In this document: positions 41,485 through 50,294 of the stretch, piece after piece
Layout of the letters: every line of letters starts with the position of its first letter
How positions within the stretch are numbered: position 1 is the stretch's first letter
Source: Halobacterium sp. CBA1132
GTDB taxonomy: Archaea > Halobacteriota > Halobacteria > Halobacteriales > Halobacteriaceae
DNA length: 64,000 nucleotides
Assembly (NCBI RefSeq): GCF_001485535.1
Contig: NZ_BCMZ01000001.1
Span: forward strand, 1,302,001-1,366,000
Reading direction: 5' to 3'
The notes under the pieces: generated by a model
The model's database searches: none
Seen by the model: only the letters and a program-made list of their open reading frames with translations
Told to the model about the DNA's origin: nothing
Translations under genes and position numbers: made by a program

Positions 41485-42189
41485 TCAGCCGCCGAGGTAC
41501 GACGCTGCCACGCGGTCGTCCGTCGAGAGTTCCTCCGCGCTCCCCGACAGCGTCATCCGGCCGGATTCGAGCACGTAGCCGCGGTCGGCGATGCGGAGCG
41601 CGTTGTTCACGTCCTGTTCGACGATGAGGACGGTCGTCCCCTCCTCGTTGATGCGCTCGATGGCGTCGAAGACGTCCTCGACGAGCACGGGCGCGAGGCC
41701 GAGGCTGGCCTCGTCGAGCAGGATGAGGTCGGGGTCGCTCATCAGGCCGCGGCCGATGGCGAGCATCTGCTGTTCGCCGCCCGACAGCGTCCCCGCCTTC
41801 TGCCCCTTGCGCTCTTCGAGGCGCGGGAAGATTTCGTAGACGCGTTCGAGCCGTTCGCTCATCCCGTCGCGGTTCGTGTACGCGCCCAGGCGCAGGTTCT
41901 CCCGGACGGTGCTGTCCGAGAAGATTTCGCGGCCCTCGGGAATGTGGGTGACACCCTTCGGTACGACCTCGTCCTGCTGGAGGTGACCGATGGACTCGCC
42001 TTGGAACGTGATGTCGCCGTCTGTTGGCGTGAGCGGGCCACAGATGGTCTTCAGCACGGTCGTCTTGCCGGCGCCGTTGGCGCCGAGCAGCGCGACGGTT
42101 TCGCCTTCGGTCACCGAGAAACTGACGTCCCAGACGACCTGCACGTCACCGTACGCGACGTCGATGCCGTCTACTTCGAGCAGGGTCAT
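41485..42189 (-). CDS. livF: branched-chain type ABC transporter ATPase, LivF (234 aa)
   Basis: Walker A GANGAGKTT, signature LSGGEQQML, Walker B LILLDEASLGL and the LivF-type switch VEQDVNNAL. Length about 235 is normal. The start ATG 42189 opens MTLLEVDGIDVAYGDV; the longer frame is out of character. It converges on livM. With LivH, LivM, the binding protein and LivG (32610-33365) the importer is complete. Confidence 0.94.
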   Translation of the reverse strand: MTLLEVDGIDVAYGDVQVVWDVSFSVTEGETVALLGANGAGKTTVLKTICGPLTPTDGDITFQGESIGHLQQDEVVPKGVTHIPEGREIFSDSTVRENLRLGAYTNRDGMSERLERVYEIFPRLEERKGQKAGTLSGGEQQMLAIGRGLMSDPDLILLDEASLGLAPVLVEDVFDAIERINEEGTTVLIVEQDVNNALRIADRGYVLESGRMTLSGSAEELSTDDRVAASYLGG

Positions 42190-42259
42190 TAGGCCACCGT
42201 ACACGATTCCTCCATAAAAGATTATCTCCGTACGCAATCCGTCGCTCTCGAATCCCGGA

Positions 42260-43645
42260 TTACCGTAGCACGTGCGCGTCGTCGTAGTGCGTGCGGAACG
42301 CGAACCAGAGGCCGTGGCGGCCGGGAATCCGCTCGCGGGTCGCCTCGCCGGCGCGGAGTTCGTTTCGCGTAACCGTCCACGCCGTTCCCTCAGCGCCCAC
42401 AAGCGCGTCGCCGTCGCGCTCGACGGGCGTGGGCGGGGCTTCGTAGACGGCGACGTCCCCGGTGGCGTCCCGGACCGCGACGACCTCGCGGCCGTCCACG
42501 GTGCCGACGAGCGGGTCGTCGAAGTCGTCGACGGGAATCACCCAGACCTCGCTGGCGTCGGCGGAGACGAGGCCGTAGACGTCGGTCTTCTCGGGGAGTT
42601 CGCCGTCTGCCTGCTGGACGCCGGGCTGAACGACGTCCTCGTTGTTCCAGTAGTGGCGGAAGAACCCGATGTGGTCGTCGTAGTGGCTGTAGTCGTAGTC
42701 GTAGCCCGTCTCGGGGTCGAGCACGCGCGTGTCGGGGTACTCGGCGCGCCACTCGCCGTACGTCGTCTGCGTGACCGCGAACTGGTCGAGCACGAGGTCC
42801 GACTGCTCGGCGAGGTAGTGGCCCGCCGTCGGCACGCCGGCGTGCTGGTCCCACAGCGTCTCCGTCTCCTCGTCGTACATCACCTTGTTCCCGGACGCCA
42901 GCATCCCGGAACTCCCGAACGTGAGCACGTCGTGGTCGTCGACCTCGACTCTCCTGTCGTAGAGGATGGGAGCGTTACAGAGCGTGCAGTACGTGAGGCT
43001 CACGGGAACACCGTCGAGCGTGACGTTCAGCAGTTCGTGCGGGAACAACACCTCTCGCGGGACGGCGTACTGCGTGCCCTCGATTTCGAACCCGAACACG
43101 GTGTCCTCGTCGTCGAGGTAGTCGCCGTCCTCCCGGGGCAGGAAGTCGGGAGCGTTCAGCGCCGCGAGGAACGAGCGGTCGCAGTTCCCCCAGCGCACGT
43201 CCTGCAGGTCGAAGTTCCGCGGTTCGGCGTCGAGCAGGCCGCCGACGGGCGGCAGATAGGACTCGTAGAGGCGGAGTTTCCACTCGTCGAAGCCCGCGAG
43301 CGGTTCGATGTCCTGCTGGCTGTACCACGACTCCCACTCTACCCACGCGTGGTCGGAGTCGAAGTTCGGCGCCGCGAGTTCGGCGAGCGCGTCGCGGACG
43401 CCCGGCCAGCGGACCTCCGGGAGGTCGAGGTACCGCGGCGGGTCGCGGCTTCGCAGGACTTCCGGGAAACCGAACTGCTCCCAGTCGTTCCCGATGGCGT
43501 CGATGACCAGCACTTCCAGGAGGTGTGGAACGACGCGCTCGTCGCCGTGCTCGGCGAGCGCTTCGATGGCGTCGGCGTGGGCGTCGGCGTCACGGACGAG
43601 CAACTGCTCGACGTACGCGTCGAGGTCTGTCGAATCGGTCGGCAT
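42260..43645 (-). CDS. DUF3179 domain protein with helical N-terminus (461 aa)
   Basis: The C-terminal two thirds match DUF3179, including the hallmark cysteine pair in LTYCTLCNAPILYDR and the TLWDQHAG and QTTYGEWRAEYPDTRVL segments. The N-terminal 110 residues form HEAT-like helices (ADAIEALAEHGDERVVPHLLEVL). No signal peptide is evident. The function of DUF3179 is unknown. It is flanked by livF and the FAH hydrolase, both on the same strand, with gaps of 70 and 47 nt. The start at ATG 43645 is chosen because the preceding codons read as shadow sequence. Confidence 0.85.
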   Translation of the reverse strand: MPTDSTDLDAYVEQLLVRDADAHADAIEALAEHGDERVVPHLLEVLVIDAIGNDWEQFGFPEVLRSRDPPRYLDLPEVRWPGVRDALAELAAPNFDSDHAWVEWESWYSQQDIEPLAGFDEWKLRLYESYLPPVGGLLDAEPRNFDLQDVRWGNCDRSFLAALNAPDFLPREDGDYLDDEDTVFGFEIEGTQYAVPREVLFPHELLNVTLDGVPVSLTYCTLCNAPILYDRRVEVDDHDVLTFGSSGMLASGNKVMYDEETETLWDQHAGVPTAGHYLAEQSDLVLDQFAVTQTTYGEWRAEYPDTRVLDPETGYDYDYSHYDDHIGFFRHYWNNEDVVQPGVQQADGELPEKTDVYGLVSADASEVWVIPVDDFDDPLVGTVDGREVVAVRDATGDVAVYEAPPTPVERDGDALVGAEGTAWTVTRNELRAGEATRERIPGRHGLWFAFRTHYDDAHVLR

Positions 43646-43692
43646 ACTACTGCGTGCGTGAGCGACCGAGAAAAGTGTGCGTGTCGGGGAGG

Positions 43693-44568
43693 TTACTCTT
43701 GGCCGCCCTTCGTCACGTGGACGTCCTCGAAGCGCACGTCGCGCTCGGTGACGTCGACGACCATCCGGCCGACGTCCTCGATTTCGGCGTCGATGGTGTC
43801 GCCGCCGGAGAGTTCGCTGACGCCCTCGGGGGTGCCCGTGGTGATGACGTCGCCGGCTTCGATGGTCGCGCCCAGCGACGCGTACTCGACGATGTCCGCG
43901 CACGTGTACACCATGTCGCCGGTGTTCTCGTCCTGCTTGCGGTCGCCGTTCAACTCCAGTTCCATCTGGAGGTCCTGGGGGTCGTCGATCTCGTCGGCCG
44001 TGACGACCGCCGGCCCGATGACGGTGAACGTGTCGTAGGATTTGCGGTTCGAGCGGTCCTGGTCGCCGCGCACGGAGATGTCGAGCAGAATCGTGTAACC
44101 GAAGATGTGGTCCCACGCGTCCTCGGCGTCGACGTCTTTGACGTCGTCGCCCATGACGAACGCGAGTTCGATCTCGTGGTCGACGCGGCGGTCCGAGAAC
44201 GGCAGTTCGACGCCGTGGTCGGGGCCGACGACGCTGGAGGGAGCCTTCAGGAAGTAGCCCTTGTCCTCGATGCTGAACCACTCCTCGGTGGTGATGTCGC
44301 GGTCCGCGAGCGCCTCCTCGATGTGGTTCTCGTAGTTCAGCGGCGCCGCGATGACCTTCCCGGGGCGCTCGACGGGCGAGCCGAGTTCGACGTCGCTGCG
44401 GTCGTAGTCGGGGTCGGCGTCGGCGTACTCGCTGGCGTCGTAGTCGCCGTTGATGTACTCGACGAGCGGGTCCTCAGCGTCGATGTCGAGACGGTCCGTG
44501 AGGTCGACGACGCCGTCGTCGTCAGTGAGCAAGCCCAGTCGGTCTCCGTTGAAGCGAACGAATCGCAT
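43693..44568 (-). CDS. fumarylacetoacetate hydrolase-family acylpyruvate hydrolase (291 aa)
   Basis: FAH-fold hydrolase with the metal-binding pattern in RRVDHEIELAFVMGDD (the E-x-E and later Asp ligands), IFGYTILLDIS and ITTGTPEGV. In gentisate catabolism this family splits fumarylpyruvate (or maleylpyruvate) into fumarate (or maleate) and pyruvate, so it is the likely last enzyme after the dioxygenase. The start ATG 44568 (MRFVRFNGDRLG) is preferred over one nine codons earlier. A TATA-like GATTTATGAGG (minus strand, 44600-44590) fits a leaderless start. A half-site GTTCGT (44606-44611) of the shared operator lies just upstream. Confidence 0.88.
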   Translation of the reverse strand: MRFVRFNGDRLGLLTDDDGVVDLTDRLDIDAEDPLVEYINGDYDASEYADADPDYDRSDVELGSPVERPGKVIAAPLNYENHIEEALADRDITTEEWFSIEDKGYFLKAPSSVVGPDHGVELPFSDRRVDHEIELAFVMGDDVKDVDAEDAWDHIFGYTILLDISVRGDQDRSNRKSYDTFTVIGPAVVTADEIDDPQDLQMELELNGDRKQDENTGDMVYTCADIVEYASLGATIEAGDVITTGTPEGVSELSGGDTIDAEIEDVGRMVVDVTERDVRFEDVHVTKGGQE

Positions 44569-44660
44569 GTATCGTGGTGGGGCGAGCAACCTCATAAATC
44601 ATCGCGTTCGTCCACGGGCCGAGAGCGTTCCCAGTTTCGCTGTCGATAATCGCGGTTAAC

Positions 44661-44670
44661 GCTTATTACA
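44661..44670 (+). promoter_or_regulatory. TATA element of the soluble transducer gene
   Basis: GCTTATTACA is 25-34 bp ahead of the ATG at 44695. A GGAAGG purine tract at 44683-44688 could also act as a ribosome binding site on a slightly longer message. Confidence 0.45.
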
Positions 44671-44694
44671 CAGAGTCACGCAGGAAGGATTAAC

Positions 44695-46050
44695 ATGGCA
44701 TCACGACGACGCGAACACGACGCGGCCGCCGCCCTGTACGAGCCCCCCGACGACGCCAGCGAAGTCGAGCGCCTCCGCCACGAGCGTGACTTCTGGAAAC
44801 ATCTCTTCGAGGACCTCACGGACCGGTTCCCCGAGCCGGCGCTGGTCGTCGACGACGGCGGCCGGGTCGCCCACTGGAACCGCGAACAGGAGGACATCCA
44901 GAACACGCCCGCCGAGGACGTACTCGGGGAGGTCGCCCACGACGTCATCGGGACTGACGACGTCACGGACACGCTCGCGGAGGAGGTCGTCCGGACGGAG
45001 GAAATCGTCAACGAGGACCGGGTGCGCTCGGGGACGAACGACGACGGCAGCCAGTGGCACGTCAGCGCCGCTGCCCTCCCGCTCTACGACCCCGACGGCG
45101 ATGTCGTCGGCTCCTTCGAGATGGTCTCGCGGGTGACCGACCTCGTGGAGCAGCGCCGCGCCGTCGAGGACGCAAAAGAGCAGATTACCTCGGAAGTGGA
45201 CTCGACCGTGGAGGAACTGCTGGACTCCTCGGAGACGGTCGCAGAGAACAGCCAGTTCATCGAGGAGACCGCCCGCGAGCAGGTGGAGTCGCTGGCGGAG
45301 GTGCGCAACGAGGTGGAGTCGCTGTCCGCGACCGTCGAGGAAATCGCCTCCCAGACGGACGAGGTGGACGACCGCGCGTCGAACGTCGCGGAGAACGCGG
45401 CGGCGTCCGTGGACGCCACGGACGAAGCGCAAGCGCTCCTCGACGACGTCGAGGACGCCGCGGCGGACCTCGACGAGACGGCCGTCGAACTGGACTCGCA
45501 GGTCGAGGAGATCGAGTCCGTCGTCGACGTCATCAGCGACATCGTCTCCCAGATCAATCTCCTCGCGCTGAACGCGAACATCGAGGCCGCGCGCACGGAC
45601 GGGAACAACGACGGGTTCGCGGTCGTCGCGGACGAAATCAAGGAGCTAGCCGACCAGTCGAAGGCCGAGGTGGACGCCATCGAGTCCACCATCGAGCGCG
45701 TGACCGACATCGTCGACGAGACCACTGAGGGCGTCGAGCGCACGACGGAGGGCATCGAGGCGACCGTCGAGCGCGTGGAGACGATTCGGGAGCGACAGAG
45801 CGAGATTCACGCCGCCGCCGAGGAGACCTCCACGGGGATGGCCGAAATCGCGGAGGCGACCGACGAGCAGGCGGTCAGCGCCGAGGAAGTGACGACGATG
45901 CTCAACGACGCGCTGGAGAGTCTCGGCGACGTCGTCGACGAAATCGGCGAACTCGCCGACGAGAACGACGAGCAGAACGCGCTGGCGCGCAGCGTCCGCG
46001 AACGCGTCCACGAGGTCGAGGCGGAACTGGACGCGTCCGTCGGGGACTAG
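44695..46050 (+). CDS. soluble methyl-accepting transducer with PAS sensor (451 aa)
   Basis: A cytoplasmic haloarchaeal transducer (Htr). There is no membrane segment. A coiled-coil start (about 20-40) leads to a PAS-like domain (38-150), then the long acidic helical hairpin of an MCP signalling domain. Its conserved tip is at about 279-322, around INLLALNANIEAAR and GFAVVADEIKELA. Glu/Gln-rich heptads on both sides are likely methylation sites. It is divergent from the FAH hydrolase of the aromatic pathway, which hints that it senses an intracellular signal linked to that metabolism. The ligand is unknown. Confidence 0.92.
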   Translation: MASRRREHDAAAALYEPPDDASEVERLRHERDFWKHLFEDLTDRFPEPALVVDDGGRVAHWNREQEDIQNTPAEDVLGEVAHDVIGTDDVTDTLAEEVVRTEEIVNEDRVRSGTNDDGSQWHVSAAALPLYDPDGDVVGSFEMVSRVTDLVEQRRAVEDAKEQITSEVDSTVEELLDSSETVAENSQFIEETAREQVESLAEVRNEVESLSATVEEIASQTDEVDDRASNVAENAAASVDATDEAQALLDDVEDAAADLDETAVELDSQVEEIESVVDVISDIVSQINLLALNANIEAARTDGNNDGFAVVADEIKELADQSKAEVDAIESTIERVTDIVDETTEGVERTTEGIEATVERVETIRERQSEIHAAAEETSTGMAEIAEATDEQAVSAEEVTTMLNDALESLGDVVDEIGELADENDEQNALARSVRERVHEVEAELDASVGD

Positions 46051-46943
46051 AAGAAACTCCCCGTTCTGGTGAGTTCGGCGTCGCCGGCGACGTCCTCGCG
46101 GAAGTGTTCGGCGAGCGCTTCGACGCTCCAGCCGCCCGGCTGAACGCCCACGCGGTCGAGCGTGGGTTCCGAGAAGACGCCGACGCGGTCGCCGCCCGCG
46201 TACAGCGTACAGCCGGTGACGTCGTCGGCGTGCTCGCTGACGAGGAAGGCGGCGAAGGCGGCGACGCGCTCGGGCGGCATCTCCTCGCGCGTGTACGGTC
46301 GGTGTTCCTCTGGTACGGTTTCGGTCATCCGGGTGTAGCCGTTCGGCGCGAGCGCGTTCACGCGGACGCCGTGGCGGTGCATCTCCGAGGAGACGCTGCG
46401 CACCATCCCGAGAACCCCGGCCTTCGAGGCGGCGTAGTTCACCTGCCCGACGTTGCCGCGCGCGGAGCGCGCGCTCGCCGCGAGGTACGACCGCTGGCGG
46501 TCGAAGCCGCCCTCGCCCGCGGCGTCCCGCCAGTGCTTGCAGGCGGCCTGCAGGAGCGTGAACTGGCCCGTGAGGTTCGTCTGAACGACTTCGCGCCAGT
46601 CGTCGGGGTCGAGCTTGTAGCTGATGTCGTCCCGGAGGATGCCCGCGAAGTTCAGCACCGCGTCGACGCGGCCGTGTTCGGCGGCGGTGTCCGCAACGAG
46701 TTCGTCGGCGTACGAGAAGTCCGTGAGGTCGCCGGCGTGCGCGGTGGCGTCGCCGCCGTTCTCGCGGACGGATTCGGCGACTCGCTCGGCCACCTCGGGG
46801 TCGCTGCCTTCCCCGTGGACGGACGTGCCGAGGTCGTTGACGACGACTGTCGCGCCCTTCTCGGCGAGCGAGCGCGCCGTCGCTTCGCCGAGGCCGTTCC
46901 CGCCGCCACCGACGATGCAGACGTAGTCATCGAGGGCGCTCAT
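46047..46943 (-). CDS. short-chain dehydrogenase, hydroxyacyl-CoA dehydrogenase-like (298 aa)
   Basis: Rossmann motif GGGGNGLG (12-19), NFAG at 98-101, catalytic Ser157 and the YxxxK pair Tyr170/Lys174. The NVGQVNYAASKAG context resembles the dehydrogenase domain of peroxisomal multifunctional enzyme type 2 and FabG-like hydroxyacyl-CoA dehydrogenases, so a (3R)-hydroxyacyl-CoA substrate is plausible. Its stop overlaps the transducer stop within CTAG (46047-46050). Divergent from the HCDH-ECH fusion gene. Confidence 0.88.
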   Translation of the reverse strand: MSALDDYVCIVGGGGNGLGEATARSLAEKGATVVVNDLGTSVHGEGSDPEVAERVAESVRENGGDATAHAGDLTDFSYADELVADTAAEHGRVDAVLNFAGILRDDISYKLDPDDWREVVQTNLTGQFTLLQAACKHWRDAAGEGGFDRQRSYLAASARSARGNVGQVNYAASKAGVLGMVRSVSSEMHRHGVRVNALAPNGYTRMTETVPEEHRPYTREEMPPERVAAFAAFLVSEHADDVTGCTLYAGGDRVGVFSEPTLDRVGVQPGGWSVEALAEHFREDVAGDAELTRTGSFF

Positions 46944-47130
46944 CGCCGTCCCTCCGCGAGTTTCGCATCGGACGCTGCGGGCTGTCGTGTTCGGGCAGCG
47001 AAACTACCATGGGAGTGGCTGTCGTGCATACTCGTATGTTCGGCGACCCGCCATGCAAATCTTCCGGAGCGCCCCTCACCGCATCAGTAGTTAACTAAAA
47101 CCCCTATATCAGAAAACAGAGTAACCGTTA

Positions 47131-47140
47131 GTTTAAATAA
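47131..47140 (+). promoter_or_regulatory. TATA element of the beta-oxidation operon
   Basis: GTTTAAATAA lies 24-33 bp before the ATG at 47164, supporting that start and a leaderless transcript for the operon running to 52428. Just upstream, GTTAACTAAAAC (47092-47103) and CCGTTAGTTTAAA form an imperfect inverted repeat that could bind a regulator. Confidence 0.55.
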
Positions 47141-47163
47141 GCGCCTTAACTTCTATGTGCACG

Positions 47164-49101
47164 ATGGGAGTAAGTGACATACAGAACGTGACCGTGCTCG
47201 GCGCGGGGAGCATGGGCCACGGCATCGCCGAAATCGCAGCCATCGCCGGCTACGACGTCGTGCTGCGCGACATCGAGCGCGACTACGTCGACGACGGCCT
47301 CGAACAGATCGAGTGGAGCCTCGGCAAACTCGAAGAGAAGGGCCGCATCGAGGAGTCCGCCGACGACGTGAACGCGCGCATCGAGGGCGAAGTCGACTTA
47401 GAGACCGCCACCGAGAACGCGGACCTCGTCGTCGAGGCGATTCCCGAAGACCTCGACCTCAAGAAGGACACCTTCGCGGAGGTCGACGAGTACGCGCCCG
47501 AAGACGCGATTTTCGCGTCGAACACCTCGGGGCTGAGCATCACCGCAATCGGCGCGGCGACCGACCGACCCGAACAGGTCGTCGGCGCGCACTTCTTCAA
47601 CCCGCCCGTGAAGATGGACCTCGTGGAGGTCGTTCACGGCGAACTGACCAGCGAGGAGACCTTAGACGCCATCCACGGGTTCGTCGACGACCTCGACAAG
47701 CGCGCTATCGACGTCAAGCGCGACGTCCACGGCTTCATCGTGAACAACGTCATGCTGCCGTTCATCGAGGAGGCCGCGTGGATGCTCTCGGGCGACGAGA
47801 CGACGATTCAGCAGGCCGACGCCGCGATGGTCTACCAGCGCGGCTACCCGATGGGGCCGTTCGAACTCGCGGACTACACGGGCATCGACATCGCCTACCA
47901 CTTCCGCGAGGATACGGACCTCGACTCCCCGCCCGCCATCGCCGAGAAGGTCGAGGCCGAGGACCTCGGCAAGAAGACCGGGCAGGGCTTCTACGACTGG
48001 GAGAGCGAAGGGCCGAACTACGAACCCGGTGACGGCGAGGGCTTCGACTGGCTACGCGTGGAAGCGCGGATGGTCAACGAGGCCGCGAAGCTCGTCGGCG
48101 GCGACGTCGCCACCCCGGACGACGTGGACCTCGGCAGCCGCCTCGGCGCGCGCTTCCCCGAGGGCGTCTGTCGACTCGGCGACCAACTCGGCCTCGACAA
48201 GGTTCTCGACAAACTCCGAACGCTCCACGAGGAGACTGGCTCCGAGCGGTTCGCGCCCGACGACTACCTCGTCGAGCTGGTCGAGAGCGGTCACACGGGC
48301 GTCGACGCCGGCCGCGGGTTCCACGACTACGGCGGCGACGGCCCCTACCAGTACATCAACAAGGGCCTCACCGAGCGCGGCGTCCTCGAAATCGAGTTCG
48401 ACCGCCCGGAGCGCCTGAACGCGTTCTCCGAGACGATGTTCGGCGAGGTCAAGGAAGCCCTCGACAACGCCGACGTCGAGGACGTGTCCTGCGTCGTCTT
48501 CTCCGGCGCGGGGCAGGCGTTCAGCTCCGGCGCGGACATCACGGGCTTCATGGCCGCCGAACCGACCGAACTGATGGATGTCGACGAGACGATTCAGGCC
48601 ATCGACGAGTTCGAGCGCCCGACGCTCGCGGCTATCGACGGCTTCTGTCTGGGCGCGGGCTTCGAAATTGCGCTCGCGTGCGACCTCCGCATCGCGACCG
48701 AGGACTCCTCGCTGGGCGCGCCCGAAATCAACCTCGGGCTCATCCCCGGCGGCGGCGGCACGCAGCGGCTCACTCGCATCGTCGGCGAGGGCCGCGCGAA
48801 GGAGCTCGTCTTCCGCGGCGAGCAGATTTCCGCCGAGCGCGCCGCCGACTGGGGCCTCCTCAACCGCGCAGTCTCCGAGGCGGAGTTCGACGAGACCGTC
48901 GAGGAGTTCGTCGGTGACCTCGCGAACGGCCCGAAGACCGCGCTGAAGGTCGCCAAGCGCGTCATCGACGACGGACAGGACGCCAGTCTGCAGGCGGGCC
49001 TCGACTCCGAGAGTCAGGCGTTCGGCCTGCTGACGACCACCGACGACATGGTAGAGGGCGTGACCGCGTTCAGAGACGACCGCGAACCGGAGTTCGAATA
49101 A
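47164..49101 (+). CDS. 3-hydroxyacyl-CoA dehydrogenase / enoyl-CoA hydratase fusion (645 aa)
   Basis: Carries out two steps of beta-oxidation. The N-terminal NAD domain has GAGSMG at 13-18, HFFNPPVKMDLVEVV (catalytic His) and two HCDH C-terminal domains. The C-terminal crotonase domain starts near 400, with FSSGADI and GFCLGAGFEIALACDLRIA forming the oxyanion hole. The order HCDH then ECH is the reverse of bacterial FadJ and is the archaeal arrangement. ATG 47164 is supported by the promoter spacing. The stop overlaps the thiolase ATG (TAATG). Confidence 0.94.
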   Translation: MGVSDIQNVTVLGAGSMGHGIAEIAAIAGYDVVLRDIERDYVDDGLEQIEWSLGKLEEKGRIEESADDVNARIEGEVDLETATENADLVVEAIPEDLDLKKDTFAEVDEYAPEDAIFASNTSGLSITAIGAATDRPEQVVGAHFFNPPVKMDLVEVVHGELTSEETLDAIHGFVDDLDKRAIDVKRDVHGFIVNNVMLPFIEEAAWMLSGDETTIQQADAAMVYQRGYPMGPFELADYTGIDIAYHFREDTDLDSPPAIAEKVEAEDLGKKTGQGFYDWESEGPNYEPGDGEGFDWLRVEARMVNEAAKLVGGDVATPDDVDLGSRLGARFPEGVCRLGDQLGLDKVLDKLRTLHEETGSERFAPDDYLVELVESGHTGVDAGRGFHDYGGDGPYQYINKGLTERGVLEIEFDRPERLNAFSETMFGEVKEALDNADVEDVSCVVFSGAGQAFSSGADITGFMAAEPTELMDVDETIQAIDEFERPTLAAIDGFCLGAGFEIALACDLRIATEDSSLGAPEINLGLIPGGGGTQRLTRIVGEGRAKELVFRGEQISAERAADWGLLNRAVSEAEFDETVEEFVGDLANGPKTALKVAKRVIDDGQDASLQAGLDSESQAFGLLTTTDDMVEGVTAFRDDREPEFE

Positions 49102-50294
49102 TGCCCCGGAACGCTGCAATCGTCGGCGGCGGCCACGCGGACTGGGGCGAGCGCGAGGCGACGTGGAAGGACCTCGCGCAGGAAGCCGGCAAGGCCACTT
49201 TCGACGACGTGGACGGCCTCGGCCCGGACGACGTGGAGGGCTTGTTCGTCGGCGCCGTTCAGCCCGAGCGGTTCGCGTTCCAGAGTCACGTCGCGCCGCT
49301 GGCGGCGGAACTGCTGGGCGTCAACGCCTCGAAGATGATCGCGCGGACGGAGTTGGCGTGCGCGAGCGGGCAGGCCGCGCTGCGGTACGCGTGGCTCGCC
49401 ATCGCCGCCGGCCAAATCGACACGGCGCTCGTGCTCGGCGTCGAGAAGATGAACCTCGGGGACGGCTACATGGAGGAGATGCAGTCGAGCATGACGAACG
49501 TGCTCGACCGCGAGTTCGACGGCGTGAACGGCCTGAACGCGCCGTCCTTTTTCTCGATGTACGCCCAGCGCCACATGCACGAGTACGACACGACCCGCGA
49601 GCAGCTCGCGAAGGTGAGCGCGAAGAACAAGAACCACGCCGCGAACAATCCCTACGCGCAGTTCCAGAAAGAGGTCGACGTCGACGACGTGCTGGACTCG
49701 TTCCCGGTCGCGCCGCCGCTGTGCCTGTTGGACTGCAGCGGCATCACGGACGGCGCCGCCGGCCTCCTGCTCGTCAGCGAGGAGAAGGCCCGCGAACTCA
49801 CGGACACCGCGGCCTACGTCACGGGCAGCGGGCAGTCCTGCATGGCGAGCAACTCCATCAACAACCTCCCGTCGATGTCGGCGTGGCCGCAGGCCACGCA
49901 GGCCGCGGAGGAGGCCTACGAGCAGGCGGGCATCGACGACCCGGTCAAAGAGTTGGACGTCGCGGAGGTCCACGACTGCTTCTCCATCAGCGAGATCATC
50001 GAGTACGAGGATCTCGGCTGGGTACAGAAGGGCGAGGGCGGCCAGTTCATCGAGGACGGCCGCAGCGAACTCGACGGCGACATCGCCGTCAATCCGCGCG
50101 GCGGCCTGCTCGGCTGCGGGCACCCGCTGGGCGCCACGGGCGTCTCGCAGGCGCTGGAAGTGTACAAGCAGTTCAACGGCGAAGTGGAGTCCGCCCGGCA
50201 GGTGCCGGACAGCCCGGAGACCGGACTCATCCACAACCTCAGCGGGAGCGGCTCCGTGCACAGCGTGATGACGCTCGCGAGGGACCCACAATGA
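49101..50294 (+). CDS. thiolase family protein, SCP-x/acetyl-CoA acetyltransferase type (397 aa)
   Basis: The acyl-enzyme cysteine is Cys87 in TELACASGQ. His residues sit in EVHDCFSISE (the SCP-x type variant of the usual motif) and GCGHPLGATG. Archaeal thiolases of this class act in complex with a DUF35 protein, and the gene for one follows at once (ATG overlapping the stop as ATGA, 50291-50294). It would catalyse thiolytic cleavage at the end of beta-oxidation, or condensation in reverse. Confidence 0.92.
   Translation: MPRNAAIVGGGHADWGEREATWKDLAQEAGKATFDDVDGLGPDDVEGLFVGAVQPERFAFQSHVAPLAAELLGVNASKMIARTELACASGQAALRYAWLAIAAGQIDTALVLGVEKMNLGDGYMEEMQSSMTNVLDREFDGVNGLNAPSFFSMYAQRHMHEYDTTREQLAKVSAKNKNHAANNPYAQFQKEVDVDDVLDSFPVAPPLCLLDCSGITDGAAGLLLVSEEKARELTDTAAYVTGSGQSCMASNSINNLPSMSAWPQATQAAEEAYEQAGIDDPVKELDVAEVHDCFSISEIIEYEDLGWVQKGEGGQFIEDGRSELDGDIAVNPRGGLLGCGHPLGATGVSQALEVYKQFNGEVESARQVPDSPETGLIHNLSGSGSVHSVMTLARDPQ

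Noticed and set aside
47030-47043. ACTCGTATGTTCGG ahead of the beta-oxidation operon as an operator copy
   Set aside because: It matches the consensus in only about 9 of 14 positions, mostly in one half; chance level in GC-rich DNA.
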